Origin: Alphaproteobacteria bacterium | GTDB taxonomy: Bacteria > Pseudomonadota > Alphaproteobacteria > UBA9219 | Direction: 5' to 3' | Length of the DNA stretch: 37,230 nt | Assembly (NCBI GenBank): GCA_028690155.1 | Contig: JAQVBU010000007.1 | Coordinates: 1-37,230, forward strand | In this document: piece by piece, positions 1 through 6,770 of the stretch | Layout: each line of letters opens with the position of its first letter | Numbering within the stretch: the first letter of the stretch is position 1 | The notes under the pieces: model-generated | Told to the model about the DNA's origin: nothing | The model's database searches: none | The model's input: only the letters and a program-made list of their open reading frames with translations | Translations under genes and position numbers: made by a program

Positions 1-204
1 ATATTCTTCCGGCTGGCGAACATCCAAAAGAAGAACGGCCTTCTTCTTTCTAAGAAGACGCTGTAAATCCTGAGCGTTAATCGTCGGCGCGGATTCTTGG
101 GAAACAATAGCGGGGCGATCTTCCGCGTTGGCTGATTGAGGCGGCAGTATCCCCCAGCAAAATGCGCAGAAAACGGGCAGAATTAAAAGGCGTAAAAAAG
201 ACAT
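1..204 (-). CDS. Rhodanese-domain protein with signal peptide (partial, C-terminus off the window)
   Basis: The 68 visible residues begin with a signal peptide (MSFLRLLILPVFCAFCWG, then AxA near residue 27), so the product should act in the periplasm. Residues 48-68 read as the start of a rhodanese domain, with LLLDVRQPEEY typical of its first strand. Rhodaneses move sulfane sulfur through an active-site cysteine; that cysteine would lie beyond the left edge and cannot be checked. The start is fixed by a strong GGAGGG Shine-Dalgarno just upstream of ATG at 204. It is the last visible gene of the minus-strand operon and lies 71 nt after a NifX-like gene, with an inverted repeat in the gap, so it may be co-transcribed or have its own control. 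Rhodanese domain: fairly sure. Link to the operon: inference. Confidence 0.75.
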   Translation of the reverse strand, partial: MSFLRLLILPVFCAFCWGILPPQSANAEDRPAIVSQESAPTINAQDLQRLLRKKKAVLLLDVRQPEEY

Positions 205-229
205 CGTAAACCCTCCATGATCGTGCCGC

Positions 230-258
230 AGAAACCTTTACTAATCTTCTAGGTTTCT
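230..258 (-). other. Inverted repeat between the NifX-like and rhodanese genes
   Basis: AGAAACCT at 230-237 pairs perfectly with AGGTTTCT at 251-258 across a 13-nt loop. No T run follows in the minus direction, so it is a poor intrinsic terminator. It may be a processing site or a protein-binding site in the only sizeable gap of this operon. Confidence 0.35.
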
Positions 259-275
259 TATGAACATTCAAGCAA

Positions 276-611
276 TTAATGATCGCAACTGTTCGAAGCC
301 GTTTGCAAAGTTCCGGCAAAATGCGCTGCGATAAGAGCCTCTGGCGTTTCAATGGGTGCGCCTGTGATAACGTCGATCCCTTTTTGCGCGAATAATTCGA
401 GAGCGCGCGGCCCCATACCGCCGCATAGGATCAGGTTGACGCCACGTTCATGAAGCCAGTTTGGCAACAAGCCGGGTTCGTGCGGCGGAGCGTCGATGTC
501 GCGTCGCGCGGTGATGGCGTTCTTGTCATCCGTTTGGATCAGAGCGAACTTGGCACAGTGGCCAAAGTGAGGGCTGAGCTTTCCGTCTTCGAGGGGGATG
601 GCGATCATCAT
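276..611 (-). CDS. NifX/NifB-type (dinitrogenase Fe-Mo cofactor family) small protein, copy 1
   Basis: This 111-residue protein has the single-domain fold of NifX, NafY and MTH1175-like proteins, which carry or bind iron-sulfur or Mo-Fe-S clusters. Visible signs are MMIAIPLEDGKLSPHFGHC at the N-terminus (family motif PHFGHC, Cys19), ILCGGMGPRA around residues 61-70 (Cys63) and a C-terminal tail with another Cys and His (SNSCDH) that could serve as ligands. The ATG at 611 overlaps the stop of the upstream ATPase gene as ATGA, which argues for translational coupling and against the longer open frame starting at 653. It is encoded with two ferredoxin-ATPases and a second NifX-like protein. No nitrogenase genes are in the window, so a nitrogen-fixation role is not supported; a cluster carrier or scaffold is the likely role. 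Confidence 0.85.
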   Translation of the reverse strand: MMIAIPLEDGKLSPHFGHCAKFALIQTDDKNAITARRDIDAPPHEPGLLPNWLHERGVNLILCGGMGPRALELFAQKGIDVITGAPIETPEALIAAHFAGTLQTASNSCDH

Positions 612-1489
612 GGTTGGTTTTCCTTTTCCATTTGTTGTTGAAAGTGTTTCCACAGGCCTTTGATGTCGGAAGCTGAGGGCGTATCGGTTTCAATCACGGC
701 CTTTGCCTGTTTTTGGGCTTGCGTGACGCCCTTGTCATAGCGAATGCGGCCAAGGACGGTTGCGCCGTTTGCTAAGGCTTGCTTTTCGATCTGCTCGGCT
801 TTTTCAGGCGCAATGTCCCATTTGTTGACGCAAATGAAGGCGGGAACCTTGAAATGCCGCGTCAGCTCCAAGGCACGCAAAAGATCGTGTTCGCCGCTTG
901 GCGTCGGCTCGGTCACGATCAGCGCGGCGCTTGCGCCTGAGATCGAGGCTATCACCGGACAGCCGATGCCGGGTGGGCCGTCGATCAGGATCATGTCGCG
1001 TTTTGTTTCTTCCGCCACGCGTCGCGCTTCCTGCCTCACCGTCGAAACTAGCCTGCCGGAATTTTCCGCAGCGATGCCCAGCCTTGCATGAACCATCGGC
1101 CCAGCGCGCGTGTCCGAGACCATCCATGCGCCGCACAGGCGTTTTTCAAGCCGGACTGCACCCTTAGGACAAAAACGGGCGCAAACGCCACAGCCTTCGC
1201 AAGCGGTCGGATCGATATGGAACGCGCCATTCGTTTCCTTGATCGCGTCAAACCGGCACAGATTCAAGCACGCGCCGCAGTTGGTGCAAAGCGCGGGGTC
1301 AATGATCGCTTCAACGCCACTCCAGAATTCATGCTTTTTTTGGATGTTTGGTGTGAGGATTAGATGCAAATCCGCCGCGTCCACGTCGCAATCGGCTAGA
1401 ACGGCGTTTTGCGCGAGAAGCGCGAAGCTGGCCGTCAAGCTCGTTTTGCCTGTTCCGCCTTTGCCGCTGATGATGACAATCTCTTTCAT
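608..1489 (-). CDS. MinD/Mrp-family P-loop ATPase with inserted 2x[4Fe-4S] ferredoxin domain, copy B
   Basis: A 293-residue cytoplasmic ATPase of the 'MinD superfamily P-loop ATPase containing an inserted ferredoxin domain' type (COG1149). The deviant Walker A motif SGKGGTGKT lies at residues 8-16, the switch-like DCDVDAAD at 33-40, and a Walker B/switch II region ILIDGPPGIGCP near 167-178. Between them lie two CxxCxxCxxxC motifs: Cys68, 71, 74 and 78, and Cys97, 100, 103 and 107, enough for two [4Fe-4S] clusters. The family is related to Nbp35/ApbC cluster carriers and is found in ORP complexes of anaerobes. The gene overlaps both neighbours by 4 nt and follows a paralogue, so the two ATPases may form a heterodimer (inference). 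Confidence 0.9.
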   Translation of the reverse strand: MKEIVIISGKGGTGKTSLTASFALLAQNAVLADCDVDAADLHLILTPNIQKKHEFWSGVEAIIDPALCTNCGACLNLCRFDAIKETNGAFHIDPTACEGCGVCARFCPKGAVRLEKRLCGAWMVSDTRAGPMVHARLGIAAENSGRLVSTVRQEARRVAEETKRDMILIDGPPGIGCPVIASISGASAALIVTEPTPSGEHDLLRALELTRHFKVPAFICVNKWDIAPEKAEQIEKQALANGATVLGRIRYDKGVTQAQKQAKAVIETDTPSASDIKGLWKHFQQQMEKENQP

Positions 1490-2316
1490 GCGGCCTCGCG
1501 GATTTTTTGCAGAAGCTTCGTGAAAACATCTTCATATTCTGGCAAGGCGTCGATGATTGTCTGTCCTTTGGCATAACTCTCGGCAATACGTCGGTCGTCG
1601 GGAATGGAGGCCAGAAGCGCGATCTTTTCGGCTTCAAGATAGGGACGAACAAGCGCGTCTTCCTTCTCGGCGCGATTGATGACAACACCAAAAGGCAAAC
1701 TTAGTTCGCGCACAACATCCACGGCAAGGCGAAGATCGTTCAAACCAAAGGGCGTTGGCTCAGTCACCAACACGACAAAATCCGCTTCGCGCAGCGTGGC
1801 TATAACAGGACACGAGGTTCCGGGCGGCGCGTCGATGATGACGAGATCACCTTGTGCCTCTTCTTTAACGGCGCGGATAAGCGGCGGAGCCAGCGCAACG
1901 CCAATATCGAGTTTGCCCTGAACAAGCGTGATCGTGTCGCAAGAGAAAGTTTCGACGACGCCAATTCGTTTATCAATTTCATGTATGGCTTTTTGCGGAC
2001 AGACGCGCATGCAGCCGCCGCAGCCGTGACACATTTCATGCGAGATCACCGGAACAGTCCCGAAAGAGACGATGGCATTAAAGGCGCAAAAATCGCTGCA
2101 CATGCCGCAGCCGTCGCATTTGGTCTCATCGACCTCAGGCACAGGAATTGTCACAATGTGTTGGCGCTTAAGATCGCCCCGCAAAAACAAATGCGCGTTC
2201 GGCGCTTCCACATCGCAATCCAACAGAAGCACAGGGCTTTTCGCCGCCAAGGCGAGATTTATCGCCAGCGTCGTTTTCCCTGTCCCGCCTTTACCGGATG
2301 CGACAGCAATCTTCAT
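1486..2316 (-). CDS. MinD/Mrp-family P-loop ATPase with inserted 2x[4Fe-4S] ferredoxin domain, copy A
   Basis: A 276-residue paralogue of the next gene. The Walker A motif SGKGGTGKT is at residues 7-15, DCDVEAPN at 33-40 and LVIIDAPPGTSCP at 158-170. The inserted ferredoxin domain has Cys67, 70, 73 and 77 and Cys96, 99, 102 and 106. ATP binding and ferredoxin clusters in one chain point to ATP-gated electron or cluster transfer; the partner is unknown. It overlaps the upstream NifX-like gene and the downstream paralogue by 4 nt each, so all four are expected in fixed stoichiometry. The CDVEAPN sequence (versus CDVDAAD in the paralogue) shows that the copies have diverged rather than being a recent duplication. 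Confidence 0.9.
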   Translation of the reverse strand: MKIAVASGKGGTGKTTLAINLALAAKSPVLLLDCDVEAPNAHLFLRGDLKRQHIVTIPVPEVDETKCDGCGMCSDFCAFNAIVSFGTVPVISHEMCHGCGGCMRVCPQKAIHEIDKRIGVVETFSCDTITLVQGKLDIGVALAPPLIRAVKEEAQGDLVIIDAPPGTSCPVIATLREADFVVLVTEPTPFGLNDLRLAVDVVRELSLPFGVVINRAEKEDALVRPYLEAEKIALLASIPDDRRIAESYAKGQTIIDALPEYEDVFTKLLQKIREAA

Positions 2317-2651
2317 GCCGAGGTGATTTCCGGCAGTTTTTCAGCTTCAAATGACGCCAAGGCTTCGGCCACAGAAACATTTTTGGCTGAATAGATTTTG
2401 ACGTGCGCCTGCTTCAATGCATTGAACGCTTTCGGGCCGCAATCGCCCGTCACCAGAACCGAGGCTCCGGCTTTAACAATGGTTTCCGCAGCCTTGATGC
2501 CTGCGCCTTGGCCTGCGTCGGCATAGGCGTTCTTGATCGCCTCAGTCGCTTTTGTTTCCGTATCATAGATCAAGAAGTACGCGGCGCGTCCAAAGCGCGG
2601 ATCCATCGGCGCGGATAAATCTTTGCCGGTTGTTGAGAAAGCAATTTTCAT
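2313..2651 (-). CDS. NifX/NifB-type (dinitrogenase Fe-Mo cofactor family) small protein, copy 2
   Basis: A 112-residue single-domain protein of the NifX/MTH1175 family. Diagnostic segments are MKIAFSTTGKDLSAPMDPRFGR at the N-terminus and LVTGDCGPKAF near residues 67-75 (Cys71). The ATG at 2651 is chosen because it overlaps the stop of the DUF134 gene (ATGA) and has AAAGGA about 9 nt upstream; a start 18 nt further up is open but less likely. It differs clearly from the other NifX-like protein of the operon and lacks its Cys-rich tail. As with ORP-type proteins, binding of a metal or iron-sulfur cluster is the probable role, supplied by the adjacent ATPases. The cluster type cannot be read from sequence. 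Confidence 0.87.
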   Translation of the reverse strand: MKIAFSTTGKDLSAPMDPRFGRAAYFLIYDTETKATEAIKNAYADAGQGAGIKAAETIVKAGASVLVTGDCGPKAFNALKQAHVKIYSAKNVSVAEALASFEAEKLPEITSA

Positions 2652-2971
2652 TTCTTTTTTCCTTTGCATGTTATGGGCGGTTCAATCCGCTCAAAATCGC
2701 CGCCTTCGATTTCCAGAGCGCCGCCCTCGATAATGGCCTTGGCAACAGCTTTGCGCGCGCTGGAGAGGATGCGCGAGAAAGTCGGGCGCGAGATGCCCAT
2801 TAACTTCGCAGCTTCTTCCTGCTCCATGTTTTTATAGTCGGACAGATGCAGGGCTTCGTATTCCTCATCCTTCAGCTTGACGACTTCCAGATCGCACAGC
2901 GGGATCCCGCGTGGCTTGAAGAACCGCGCCATCGGGCTTGATCGGACAAGGCGGCATTTGCGAGGGCGCAT
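2648..2971 (-). CDS. DUF134 family helix-turn-helix protein
   Basis: A 107-residue protein of the UPF0251/DUF134 family (COG1342). The N-terminal part has MRPRKCRLVRSSP and FFKPRGIPL, typical of the family. A predicted helix-turn-helix follows at about residues 50-75 (EEAAKLMGISRPTFSRIL), resembling a sigma-factor region 4 helix-turn-helix. Members commonly sit beside NifX-like and ferredoxin-ATPase genes and are presumed regulators, although DNA targets are largely unknown. Here it lies 3 nt after the CcdA-like gene and overlaps the NifX-like gene by 4 nt. It may control the operon, for example through the palindrome at 4395-4414, but nothing in the sequence proves that. The tail is lysine-rich. 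Confidence 0.85.
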   Translation of the reverse strand: MRPRKCRLVRSSPMARFFKPRGIPLCDLEVVKLKDEEYEALHLSDYKNMEQEEAAKLMGISRPTFSRILSSARKAVAKAIIEGGALEIEGGDFERIEPPITCKGKKK

Positions 2972-2974
2972 GAT

Positions 2975-3673
2975 TTAGATCCATTCCCCGATCATAGCGA
3001 CGCCGAGGCCAAGGATAAGCAAACCCGCAATCAGATGCAGATAACGAATGTTTTTATCCTTCCAATCCTGCACGTCTTCGACGCGGCTTAGACCCATATA
3101 AACCACCAGCGTAATCAGCAGCATCGGCGAGATGAAGATCACGTTGTAGAGAAGCAATGTCGGTAAGGTTTTGATGATATCCATCACGGACAACAATCCG
3201 CCCAAAATGATATAAGGGCCGATGGTGCAAGGCAGAAGAAACAGCGTGACCAAAAGGCCGACGACAAAAGCTCCCGCAGGCGACGTGACTTTTGCAATCA
3301 GTGCCTTGACCTTTGGCCGCCAACTGACGGGCATTTCTGTGCCAAAGCTGCCAACCTTGTAGGCGAAGAAATCCTTGATCTGAAGCGCACCCAAGATGAC
3401 AGCAACGCCGCCAAGCCCCTTATACAGGAACGGGCGTACCCATGTGATCCCCTGCACAAGTTGGAAGGACTTAATAATAAACAAGCCATAGATCAGATAC
3501 ATGATGAACACGGCCAAGCTGAACGAAAGCCCAGCCCAGATGATGTTCGCTTTCTTATGCGGATTATAGGCGATGATGGATACCAGCAGCATCGTCAGCA
3601 CCGCAAACTCGCAGGGATTCACCGCATCGACAAGCGCGAGCGAGATAACTTTTCCTAAAGAGACTACTTCCAT
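2975..3673 (-). CDS. CcdA/DsbD-type thiol-disulfide membrane protein
   Basis: A 232-residue polytopic inner-membrane protein with about six hydrophobic segments. Two cysteines sit in the family positions: NPCEF (Cys21) near the start of the first helix and LLPCTIGPY (Cys149) in a later helix. CcdA and DsbD carry electrons from cytoplasmic thioredoxin across the membrane through such a cysteine pair to a periplasmic thioredoxin-like acceptor. The gene just upstream encodes a secreted CxxC protein, the natural acceptor, 11 nt away. The operon therefore seems to include its own route for exporting reducing power. No cytochrome c maturation genes are nearby, so a standard ccdA role is less likely than a service to this operon (inference). 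Confidence 0.85.
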   Translation of the reverse strand: MEVVSLGKVISLALVDAVNPCEFAVLTMLLVSIIAYNPHKKANIIWAGLSFSLAVFIMYLIYGLFIIKSFQLVQGITWVRPFLYKGLGGVAVILGALQIKDFFAYKVGSFGTEMPVSWRPKVKALIAKVTSPAGAFVVGLLVTLFLLPCTIGPYIILGGLLSVMDIIKTLPTLLLYNVIFISPMLLITLVVYMGLSRVEDVQDWKDKNIRYLHLIAGLLILGLGVAMIGEWI

Positions 3674-3684
3674 AACAACCTCCC

Positions 3685-4362
3685 TTAATCACGCAGCAAA
3701 AGCCAACCGTTGAAGGCACAGGCCTTGGCAAAAACAACCTTGTCGTCCGACAGGGCGACCTCTTTTTCGGCAGATGGTGCACAACCTTGCGGCTCAGTCC
3801 CATCAACCACAAACGCTTTGATCGCGTTGCTTTCTTGTGACTCCATATTCTTACGAATAGCCACGCGGTTCTTGAACCAAATCTTTGGCAAACGCGGCAA
3901 ATCGGCTAAAGGCAGCGACATGAAAGGACGTGCCCCAGCAGGCAGCACCACACCGTTGCCCTTGTTTTTGGCAATTAGCGAATCCATTTTTTCCAAAATG
4001 GGCGTATCACCCACGACCGCGCCGCCTTTCTTGCCTTCGGTCACAACCATTGGCACACCAAGGCCTGTATCAAATTGCTTGTCATAGGCCATCAAAAGCG
4101 GAGCGTTCGCATTGTCGCGGTAAATCTCATATTCAATGACGAGAAGATTGCTTTGCCGAATTTTCTGTTTCAGCAAAACAGGATCGACATTCGCGCAATG
4201 GGGACAGCCGATGCCGGTGAAATAGACGAAAGACGTTACATCGCTCATCAAGGGCTTCGTAACGCTTGATGCCTGTGGTTCCGCCGCCTGTGCGCCACCA
4301 ACCGAAAAAATGAAGGACAAACACGCGCCAACAAGAACGTACCTGAAAGTCGACTTCCTCAT
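3685..4362 (-). CDS. Secreted thioredoxin-like CPHC protein
   Basis: A 225-residue protein with a signal peptide ending near AQA at residue 26. A thioredoxin-fold motif FTGIGCPHC follows, with the redox pair Cys53 and Cys56, and GVPMVV farther on supplies the expected cis-proline. The C-terminal third holds two more cysteines (PQGCAP and AKACAF), perhaps a second disulfide. ATG 4362 is preferred because a clear signal peptide and the sequence AAAGGATC lie there; the open frame extends another 282 nt upstream but that part has no protein-like character and crosses the promoter. It is the first gene of the operon and is likely the periplasmic partner of the CcdA-like protein 11 nt downstream. 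The substrate is unknown; the secreted rhodanese of the same operon is a candidate. Confidence 0.82.
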   Translation of the reverse strand: MRKSTFRYVLVGACLSFIFSVGGAQAAEPQASSVTKPLMSDVTSFVYFTGIGCPHCANVDPVLLKQKIRQSNLLVIEYEIYRDNANAPLLMAYDKQFDTGLGVPMVVTEGKKGGAVVGDTPILEKMDSLIAKNKGNGVVLPAGARPFMSLPLADLPRLPKIWFKNRVAIRKNMESQESNAIKAFVVDGTEPQGCAPSAEKEVALSDDKVVFAKACAFNGWLLLRD

Positions 4363-4394
4363 GCCCAAGATCCTTTCTTCACAATCAAACCCAC

Positions 4395-4439
4395 TTATGA
4401 ACAGGCGTTCATAATCGTCTTGGGCGTGTTCTTTGTCAA
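4395..4439 (-). promoter_or_regulatory. Promoter with palindromic operator for the NifX/ATPase operon
   Basis: On the minus strand TTGACA (4439-4434) is followed after 17 nt by GATTAT (4416-4411, 4 of 6 matches to TATAAT). A perfect 8-bp palindrome TTATGAAC-AGGC-GTTCATAA (4395-4414) overlaps the -10 and the expected start point. This is the layout of a repressor site, and its GAAC/GTTC halves resemble TetR-type operators. The leader to the first ATG is about 40 nt. The regulator is not identified. Confidence 0.6.
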
Positions 4440-4571
4440 GGTTCTGTTGTGAGGCCCGCAAAAGCACGGAAAGAAAGAGGGGATTGCAAGCAAATTTCTT
4501 TTGTGTCATTCTCACCAAACGATGAAAAACATTGCCACCCTCATTATTCGAACGACGCACACGTGCACGAC

Positions 4572-4618
4572 GACGGCCTAGGGCCGTCACATATTTCTGC
4601 GCCCGCATACGGGCTTTT
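4572..4618 (+). promoter_or_regulatory. Tandem hairpins in the thrS leader, possible attenuator
   Basis: GACGGCC (4572-4578) pairs with GGCCGTC (4582-4588), and GCCCG (4601-4605) pairs with CGGGC (4610-4614), which is followed by TTTT. A third weak stem, GTCC with GGAC, lies at about 4647-4659. The second hairpin looks like a short terminator about 110 nt before the thrS start. I see no T-box specifier or T-box consensus. Control of thrS by readthrough is a guess. Confidence 0.3.
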
Positions 4619-4726
4619 CCAACACATTGCTGACCGATCTCCACCGTCCTTACCGGACTGTTGGTGACGATCCTTTATTATTTCGCCGGAACGCAAGGCC
4701 GATCCGGCGCTGTTATGGAGATAAAA

Positions 4727-6511
4727 ATGTCCGAACAAAACGCCGATCTCGACCGCCTTCGCCATTCAGCCTCGCACGTCATGGCCGAAGCTGTTTTAAG
4801 CCTTTTCCCCGATGCAAAAATCGCCATCGGCCCCGCCATCGAAGACGGGTTTTACTATGATTTCGATCTTTCCCGTCCCTTGGTGCCTGAGGATTTGGAA
4901 GCAATCGAAACCAAAATGAAAGAGCTTCTCGCCAAGAAAAGCGCTTTCGTGGTCAACGAAGTCTCCCTTGCCGAAGCCCGCAAGCTTTTCGCCGATCAGC
5001 CCTATAAGCTTGAGATGATCACCGATCTTGCCGAAAAACAAGGCGAGGCACTGAAACTTTCTACCTACACCCAAGGTGGGTTCACCGATCTTTGCAAAGG
5101 CCCCCATGTGGCCAGCACCGACGAAATACCGGCAGAAGGCGTGAAGCTTCTCAGCATCGCAGGTGCCTATTGGCGCGGCGATAGCGCGAAAGCCATGCTG
5201 CAACGCATTTACGGAACCGCGTGGCCCAGCAAAGTTGAATTGGACGCTTATTTATTTCGCATCGAAGAAGCCAAAAAGCGCGATCACCGCATGCTCGGCA
5301 AACAGCTGGAGCTGTTTTCAACCAACGATCAGGTGGGCGCAGGGCTTATTCTCTGGCAACCGAACGGCGCGATGGTGAGGCACATCGCCGAAAGCTTCAG
5401 CAAAGAAGCGCATTTGCTGAATGGCTATCAGCTTGTCTATACCCCACATATCGGGCGCGCCAATTTGTGGGAAACTTCGGGGCATCTGAGTTTTTATCGT
5501 GACAGCATGTATCGCCCCATGCAGATCGACGAAGACGAATATTTCGTCAAACCGATGAATTGCCCATTCCACATGCACATTTATAAGAACCGCCCGCGCT
5601 CCTATCGCGAATTGCCGTTGCGCTTGGCCGAATTTGGAACCGTGTATCGCTATGAGTTCAGTGGCGCGCTGCACGGCCTGACCCGCGTGCGCGGCTTTAC
5701 GCAGGACGATGCGCACATTTTCTGCCGCCCCGATCAGGTTGACGCCGAGATTTCGCGCGCACTCGAATTCTCGCTTTATATTCTGCGCAGTTTCGGGCTT
5801 GAAGACTTCACGGCCTATATCTCGACCAAGCCCGAAGGCAAGTGCATCGGCGGCGATGATGATTGGGTCTTGGCGACCAAGGCGCTTGAAAAGGCGGTCG
5901 AGAAAGCCGGTCTTTCGTTCAAATATGACCTCGGCGGCGGCGCGTTCTATGGCCCGAAGATCGACTTGAAACTCAACGACGCGCTTGGTCGCCAATGGCA
6001 GCTCAGCACCATCCAGTTCGACTTCAACCTCTCGGAACGCTTTGAACTCGAATACATTGCGGAGGATGGATCGGCCAAACGCCCCTTAATGGTGCATCGC
6101 GCCCTTTTTGGAAGCGTCGAGCGCTTTATGGGAATCTTGATCGAACATTACGCAGGAGCATTCCCGTTCTGGCTCGCGCCGGTTCAGGCTGTTTTGGTTC
6201 CCATCACGGACGATGTGATGGACTATGCCCGTGATGTCGAGGAAGCCTTGATCGACGCAGGGATTCGCGTGGAGATTGACGCTCGCAACGACCGCATGCA
6301 GGCCAAGATCCGCGACGCGCAGATGAGGAAGATTCCAAAGATCCTTGTAATTGGTCGCAAAGAGGCGGAAGGAAAGCTTGTCTCATTGCGAGATCGCGAC
6401 GAGGGAGATTTGGGACAAATCAAACTGGACGCTTTAATCGCACAGTTTCAAACCGCCAACGCTGCCGGACGCCCAAAGCGTCTGGATAAGCGCCGAGTGT
6501 CTGAGCGGTAA
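4727..6511 (+). CDS. thrS: Threonine--tRNA ligase lacking the N-terminal TGS domain
   Basis: Charges tRNA-Thr with threonine. The 594-residue product starts directly with the editing domain: HSASH at 13-17 and CKGPH at 123-127 are the usual zinc-binding editing residues. The class II catalytic core follows, with zinc ligands in NCPFHM (Cys279), DDAHIF (His330) and VHRALFGS (His457), motif 2 (YRYEFSG) and motif 3 (GSVERF). A C-terminal anticodon-binding domain completes it. Typical bacterial ThrRS (about 640 residues) begins with a TGS domain of about 60 residues; none is encoded here in any upstream frame. ATG 4727 is chosen for GGAG at 4717-4720, 6 nt away; an upstream start at 4661 would add only unrelated residues. 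All catalytic and editing residues checked are present, so it should be functional. A tRNA-Thr gene lies downstream. Confidence 0.95.
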   Translation: MSEQNADLDRLRHSASHVMAEAVLSLFPDAKIAIGPAIEDGFYYDFDLSRPLVPEDLEAIETKMKELLAKKSAFVVNEVSLAEARKLFADQPYKLEMITDLAEKQGEALKLSTYTQGGFTDLCKGPHVASTDEIPAEGVKLLSIAGAYWRGDSAKAMLQRIYGTAWPSKVELDAYLFRIEEAKKRDHRMLGKQLELFSTNDQVGAGLILWQPNGAMVRHIAESFSKEAHLLNGYQLVYTPHIGRANLWETSGHLSFYRDSMYRPMQIDEDEYFVKPMNCPFHMHIYKNRPRSYRELPLRLAEFGTVYRYEFSGALHGLTRVRGFTQDDAHIFCRPDQVDAEISRALEFSLYILRSFGLEDFTAYISTKPEGKCIGGDDDWVLATKALEKAVEKAGLSFKYDLGGGAFYGPKIDLKLNDALGRQWQLSTIQFDFNLSERFELEYIAEDGSAKRPLMVHRALFGSVERFMGILIEHYAGAFPFWLAPVQAVLVPITDDVMDYARDVEEALIDAGIRVEIDARNDRMQAKIRDAQMRKIPKILVIGRKEAEGKLVSLRDRDEGDLGQIKLDALIAQFQTANAAGRPKRLDKRRVSER

Positions 6512-6521
6512 AGAATGCTTG

Positions 6522-6590
6522 TTTGTGCCTGATCCATAACAGAGCGACGCCCTGTGCCCTGGGTGCCGTCATCAATGGATCAGGCACAAA
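6522..6590 (+). terminator. Long perfect inverted repeat after thrS
   Basis: TTTGTGCCTGATCCAT (6522-6537) is the exact reverse complement of 6575-6590. The 37-nt interior contains a weaker GC-rich stem. TCTTTTT follows at 6591, so in RNA this makes a terminator-like structure beginning 10 nt after the thrS stop. Its 16-bp arms are unusually long for a simple terminator, so a remnant of a small mobile element is also possible. Confidence 0.6.
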
Positions 6591-6609
6591 TCTTTTTCAT
6601 GCAAGGGAC

Positions 6610-6633
6610 GGCGAAGAATCGCAATTCTTCGCC
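6610..6633. repeat. Perfect 10-bp hairpin downstream of thrS
   Basis: GGCGAAGAAT (6610-6619) and ATTCTTCGCC (6624-6633) flank the loop CGCA. It comes 19 nt after the long inverted repeat and may act with it as a terminator or transcript-stabilising element. There is no T run after it on the plus strand. Confidence 0.45.
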
Positions 6634-6770
6634 CTCAGATACTCGCTTGATTACGCTCTGGTTTTCAGCTTTTTGCTTCCACAGTGCTTCCACGAGATAA
6701 AATCGAGCTGAAATTAACGATTTTGACGCCAAAATGTGGCGCGTAAGTCTTTGAAATATAAAAGAATGAA

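Noticed and set aside
276-2651. Nitrogen-fixation (nif) genes
   Set aside because: The NifX-like domain occurs widely outside nif; no nifHDK, nifB or nifE/N is present and the ATPases are MinD-like with ferredoxin inserts, not NifH.
4363-4644. N-terminal extension of the secreted thioredoxin-like gene
   Set aside because: The extension is not protein-like, covers the promoter and palindrome, and would bury the signal peptide.
4363-4726. T-box riboswitch for thrS
   Set aside because: Stems exist but I see neither a T-box sequence nor an ACC/ACT specifier loop in a proper Stem I; T-boxes are also rare in alphaproteobacteria.
6523-6711. Small ORF after thrS
   Set aside because: Lies across the two hairpins and shows no ribosome site or recognisable product.
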